A stretch of 8,987 bases of DNA from Saprospiraceae bacterium UBA7687 (GTDB lineage Bacteria > Bacteroidota > Bacteroidia > Chitinophagales > Saprospiraceae). The translations under genes were made by a program, and so were the position numbers. Positions 5,876-8,987 of this stretch are shown piece after piece (position 1 is the stretch's first letter; each line of letters opens with the position of its first letter). The notes beneath the pieces are model-generated. The model worked only from the letters and a program-made list of their open reading frames with translations. It ran no database searches and was not told the origin of the DNA. Location of the stretch: positions 1-8,987 of the forward strand of contig DLGT01000048.1 in the NCBI GenBank assembly GCA_002482845.1, given 5' to 3'.

Positions 5876-5899
5876 AATTCGTAGATAATTCTACGAGTT
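5868..5899. promoter_or_regulatory. Two overlapping palindromes upstream of the M16 gene
   Basis: AATTCTAGAATT (5868-5879) is a perfect 12-bp palindrome. It shares AATT with a second inverted repeat whose core is CGTAGA-TAAT-TCTACG (5880-5895), extended by four bases each side with one G-U pair. No T-run follows, so it is not an ordinary terminator. It could be a double operator for the M16 gene, or the scar of a deletion, since it begins inside the RhuM remnant. Confidence 0.4.
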
Positions 5900-5993
5900 T
5901 GATATAATTGTTAAGAAATTAAAAATAAATTTTGTCATAATATTGTTATCTTGTCGACAAATCACTTTCTTAACCATTTAAATAGTTAAAGCT

Positions 5994-8741
5994 ATGCGCA
6001 AACATTTAATTTACACCCTTCTTTTTAGTTTGGTTGCCTTCATGCCTATGATAAATGCTCAAGTCAAAATACCAGCAGGTATGACTAAAGTAACATCCGT
6101 AGAAGGTATCACTGAATACAATCTGCAAAACGGACTTAAAGTCTTGCTTTTCCCAGATCCTTCCAAACCAACCATTACTGTTAATATTACCTACATGGTC
6201 GGATCACGGCATGAAGGTTATGGCGAAACAGGTATGGCCCACTTACTCGAACACCTTGTTTTCAAAGGTACACCTCGTCACCCTAATATTCCGCAAGAGC
6301 TTACAGAACATGGAGCGCGCCCTAATGGTACTACTTGGTACGATAGGACAAATTACTTTGAAACTTTCAACGCCACAGAAGAGAATCTTAAATGGGCGCT
6401 AGATCTTGAAGCAGACAGAATGATCAATTCGTATATCGCTAAAAAAGATCTAGATAGTGAGTTTTCAGTCGTAAGAAACGAGTTCGAAAGCGGCGAAAAC
6501 GATCCATCTGGAGTACTAATGGAAAGAGTACTCAGTACCGCTTACATATGGCACAATTACGGAAACAGTACGATCGGAGCAAGAGCCGATATAGAAAATG
6601 TGCCTATCGAAAGACTTCAGGCATTTTACAGGAAATATTATCAACCAGACAATGCAATATTGACCGTTACAGGCAAATTCGACGAGTCAAAAACACTTGC
6701 TCTTATAGATGAATATTATTCAAAAATACTACGTCCAGAAAGAAAATTAGAAATCACGTACACCAAAGAGCCTACCCAAGATGGCGAAAGACAAGTAGTG
6801 CTACGTCGTACAGGAGATGTACAAGTAGTAAGTTGTAGTTACCATACTGCTCCAGGATCTCACAAAGATTATGCTGCTATCGCTGTTATTGATGAAATCC
6901 TGAGTAACGAACCATCAGGTAGACTTTATAAAGCATTAGTTGAATCCAAAAAAGCTTCTTATATATGGAGTTTTGCACCAAGTCTTAAAGAACCAGGATT
7001 TATTTACATCAATGTCACATGTAGAAAAGAAGATAATCTCGAAGAAGCAAAAAACATCATGCTTGCTACTTTGGACAGTCTGAAAATTAACCAACCTACA
7101 CAAGAAGAACTAGAAAGATCAAAAGGTAGATTGCTAAAACAATGGAATCTAGGATTTAATTCGTCTGATAGGGTAGGTATGAATATCAGTGAATACATTG
7201 CACAAGGCGATTGGAGATTATATTTCCTATATAGAGATGCAGTGGAGAAAGTTACATTGGAAGATGTACTAGAAGTAGCAAATAAATACTTTAAGCCTTC
7301 TAATAGAACGATTGGTATTTTTATGCCAGAAGCTACGCCTGATAGAGTGGAAACACCTGCAGCGCCAGATGTGGCTAGTCTTGTGAATGGTTATGTAGGT
7401 AAAGAATTGATCGCTCAAGGCGAAGAGTTCGATCCATCATTTGAGAATATCGAAAAAAGAACGACAAAAGGCAAAGAAAAATCAGGATTAGAATATGCCC
7501 TATTGCCAAAACAAAATCGTGGGGACGCTGTAAATGCAAATATTACCCTTAGATATGGTACGCCAAAATCATTAGTTGGTAAATCTAGTATAGCTCAACT
7601 GACAGCTTCTTTGATCGATAAAGGTACTAAGTCGCAAGGCAGACAAGCAATCCAAGATAAATTGGATGCATTAAAAGCACGTGTGAATGTATACGGTGGA
7701 CAGTCAAGTGTAACGTTTAACGCAGAAACAACTAGCCAAAATCTGAATGAAGTCCTTGATCTAATAGGAGATATGGCGCTTAATCCTGCGTTTTCACAAG
7801 AAGAATTTGACAAGCTAAAAACAGAACAAATCGCTGGTATGGAAGAACAACTTTCTGATCCAGGATCTGTAGCAAATAATAGAATTAGCGTGATCACCAA
7901 TCCGTATCCGAAAAGTGATGCTAGATACGTAATGACACTCCAAGAAGAAATAGATGCTATGAAAGCAGTAACCTTGGATGATGTAAAGAAATTTTATGCA
8001 GAGAATTATGGAGCTAGTGAAGCTACGGCAACGATCGTAGGTGATTTCGATAAAGCAACTGCCAATACGAAATTGACTAAATATTTTGGCGATTGGAAGA
8101 CACCTTCGAAATATGAAAGAATCACGGACCCATATGTAGCCATCAAACCAGTAGATGAGAATTTAAACACTCCTGACAAACCGAATGCTATGTTTTTTGC
8201 TTCGTTACCGTTGCAGATTAATGATAGTCATCCAGACTATGCAGCTATGGTGATTGGTAATTTCATGATCGGTGGTGGATTTTTAAATTCAAGATTGGCG
8301 ACTAGAATTCGTCAGAAAGAAGGTCTGAGTTATGGTGTAGGTTCATGGTTTTATGGTAGTAGCCAAGATGATTCTGGCAATTTCGGTGCATATGCCATCT
8401 ACGCTCCTGAAAATAGGGACAAAGTTCAGGCAGCTTTTAAAGAAGAAATGGACAAAGTAAGATCAACAGGTTTCACACAAGAAGAGCTTGATGCAGCTAG
8501 ATCAGGTTGGATCCAAGGTCAAGTAGTATCAAGAGCACAAGACAGATCATTGTTAGGCAAGTTAGGCAATAATATGAGACTTGATCGTGATATGATGTGG
8601 GACAAAGCCCTTGAAGAAAAAATCATGAAGCTTAGTGTAGCAGATATTAATAAAGTAATGGCAAAATACCTAGACCCATCCAAAATGGTTTATGTAAAAG
8701 CTGGCGATTTCGAAAAAGCATTTAAGGAAGTAAAACCTTAA
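5994..8741 (+). CDS. Periplasmic M16 zinc metalloprotease, two-domain
   Basis: A 915-residue insulinase-family (M16) protease of the full-length type seen in PqqL-like enzymes. The basic N-terminus and hydrophobic core (about 4-20) end in INA-Q, giving a likely signal peptidase I cut after Ala22, so it acts in the periplasm. The inverted zinc motif HLLEH (His83, Glu86, His87) is intact. Glu163 in VRNEFES, 76 residues after His87, is the expected third ligand. The C-terminal half repeats the fold without the metal site: QLTAS (535-539) stands where HLLEH stands, with the following KGT conserved in both. That half carries the RIRQKEGLSYGVGSW segment (771-785), including the Arg/Tyr pair used for substrate binding in the family. 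It probably degrades peptides or processes exported proteins. It is monocistronic, with its own terminator at 8775-8810. Confidence 0.92.
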   Translation: MRKHLIYTLLFSLVAFMPMINAQVKIPAGMTKVTSVEGITEYNLQNGLKVLLFPDPSKPTITVNITYMVGSRHEGYGETGMAHLLEHLVFKGTPRHPNIPQELTEHGARPNGTTWYDRTNYFETFNATEENLKWALDLEADRMINSYIAKKDLDSEFSVVRNEFESGENDPSGVLMERVLSTAYIWHNYGNSTIGARADIENVPIERLQAFYRKYYQPDNAILTVTGKFDESKTLALIDEYYSKILRPERKLEITYTKEPTQDGERQVVLRRTGDVQVVSCSYHTAPGSHKDYAAIAVIDEILSNEPSGRLYKALVESKKASYIWSFAPSLKEPGFIYINVTCRKEDNLEEAKNIMLATLDSLKINQPTQEELERSKGRLLKQWNLGFNSSDRVGMNISEYIAQGDWRLYFLYRDAVEKVTLEDVLEVANKYFKPSNRTIGIFMPEATPDRVETPAAPDVASLVNGYVGKELIAQGEEFDPSFENIEKRTTKGKEKSGLEYALLPKQNRGDAVNANITLRYGTPKSLVGKSSIAQLTASLIDKGTKSQGRQAIQDKLDALKARVNVYGGQSSVTFNAETTSQNLNEVLDLIGDMALNPAFSQEEFDKLKTEQIAGMEEQLSDPGSVANNRISVITNPYPKSDARYVMTLQEEIDAMKAVTLDDVKKFYAENYGASEATATIVGDFDKATANTKLTKYFGDWKTPSKYERITDPYVAIKPVDENLNTPDKPNAMFFASLPLQINDSHPDYAAMVIGNFMIGGGFLNSRLATRIRQKEGLSYGVGSWFYGSSQDDSGNFGAYAIYAPENRDKVQAAFKEEMDKVRSTGFTQEELDAARSGWIQGQVVSRAQDRSLLGKLGNNMRLDRDMMWDKALEEKIMKLSVADINKVMAKYLDPSKMVYVKAGDFEKAFKEVKP

Positions 8742-8774
8742 TAAGTTTTTAGGATATCACGTATAAAGTAAAAG

Positions 8775-8810
8775 ATGGCTTTCAGGATGATTTCTTGGAA
8801 GCCATTTTTT
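8775..8810 (+). terminator. Intrinsic terminator of the M16 gene
   Basis: ATGGCTTTCA (8775-8784) pairs with TGGAAGCCAT (8796-8805), 10 bp with one G-U pair, across an 11-nt loop. A run of Ts follows. It begins 33 nt after the M16 stop codon. Confidence 0.85.
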
Positions 8811-8895
8811 GTTTCACCTGATTTGACAAGAAAAGACTTGAGTTTATATCTATACTTCTTTTTTTATATAGGTATCTTTCATTTCATATTGATTA

Positions 8896-8934
8896 AAATA
8901 AAAAAGCAGCTATGAAATGAATCATAACTGCTTT
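8896..8934 (-). terminator. Intrinsic terminator of the tRNA-Val transcript
   Basis: On the minus strand, AAAGCAGTTATGA pairs with TCATAGCTGCTTT across a 6-nt loop. The 13-bp stem is continuous with one U-G pair, and a T-rich tail follows. The same dyad read on the plus strand has a C-A mismatch but also ends in Ts, so it may work both ways. It lies about 12 nt beyond the 3' end of the tRNA. Confidence 0.75.
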
Positions 8935-8945
8935 ATTTTTCTAGG

Positions 8946-8987
8946 TGGTGGGAGATGAGGGGCTCGAACCCCCGACCCCCTCGGTGT
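8946..8987 (-). tRNA. tRNA-Val, 3' part only
   Basis: Read on the minus strand, the last 42 nt of a tRNA are present. They comprise the end of the anticodon loop, the 3' anticodon stem (CGAGG), a 5-nt variable loop (GGGTC), a T arm with GGGGG/CCCTC stem and TTCGAGC loop, the 3' acceptor strand ATCTCCC, discriminator A, and an encoded CCA. Counting back from the T arm puts A and C at positions 35 and 36, so the anticodon is NAC and the tRNA reads valine codons; A73 also fits valine. Base 34 and the 5' half lie outside the window, so the isoacceptor (TAC or GAC) cannot be told. Confidence 0.85.

Larger units (their letters stand above)
5625..5993. other. Intergenic region between the Rpn and M16 genes
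   Basis: This 369-bp AT-rich gap holds, in order: the third CNATTAGNATAAAA repeat (5627-5640), a short RhuM-like coding remnant with a ribosome binding site (5794-5875), two overlapping palindromes (5868-5899), and the presumed M16 promoter. No intrinsic terminator for the Rpn gene is obvious. Confidence 0.6.

Noticed and set aside
7595..7900. A 101-codon open frame on the minus strand
   Set aside because: It is fully inside the M16 protease gene, antisense to a conserved domain, and shows low-complexity Ser/Leu content typical of shadow frames.
8838..8880. AT-rich inverted repeat around a T-run downstream of the M16 gene
   Set aside because: It is weak, with a mismatch and A/T pairs almost only; the strong terminator at 8775-8810 already ends the transcript.
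1..8987. CRISPR array, insertion-sequence ends or a complete mobile element
   Set aside because: No regularly spaced repeats, transposase gene or terminal inverted repeats were found; only the short direct repeats around the Rpn gene hint at mobility.

Overview
The window looks like a chromosomal segment of a Bacteroidota bacterium, perhaps a Saprospiria-like lineage (inference). It is AT-rich and most starts lack a good Shine-Dalgarno. Exact TAnnTTTG boxes, the -7 element of the Bacteroidota primary sigma factor, lie 20-30 nt upstream of three gene starts. The protein families also fit: a Bacteroidota-type Rpn/PD-(D/E)XK nuclease-like protein, a periplasmic M16 protease and a U32 protein paired with a ferredoxin.

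Layout, left to right. Positions 1-516 are gene-poor, with a 21-bp tandem duplication at the edge and one doubtful short ORF. Positions 517-1511 form a tight three-gene operon: a single-domain rhodanese, a two-helix YgaP-type membrane protein (DUF2892-like) with a CGPAGC cysteine pair, and an OsmC-family thiol protein. An intrinsic terminator (1542-1587) closes it. The first two genes look like a split version of the fused E. coli YgaP protein, so the operon probably handles sulfane sulfur or thiol stress.

Positions 1697-4556 hold a second unit: a PLP-dependent beta-eliminating lyase called as tryptophanase, a U32-family protein of the tRNA/rRNA hydroxylase type (TrhP/YegQ-like), and a small [4Fe-4S] ferredoxin whose start overlaps the U32 stop. 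The unit is preceded by a -7 box and by a perfect 14-bp palindrome with the FNR core TGAT-N4-ATCA. The palindrome is centred about 41 nt before the expected transcription start, which suggests activation of this aromatic amino acid / O2-independent hydroxylation cluster under low oxygen.

Positions 4695-5624 encode an Rpn-family nuclease-like protein with a GIEQ tandem repeat. Near-identical 14-nt direct repeats lie on both sides of it. The 369-bp gap that follows contains what looks like a remnant of a RhuM-family gene, with its ribosome binding site intact, running into two overlapping palindromes. Positions 5994-8741 encode a secreted two-domain M16 metalloprotease with its own terminator. 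At the right edge the 3' part of a tRNA-Val enters on the minus strand with its own terminator.

Nothing here amounts to a clearly new system. The items most worth checking are the FNR-like promoter with the tryptophanase/U32/ferredoxin cluster, the split YgaP-OsmC operon, and the repeats and gene remnant around the Rpn gene.
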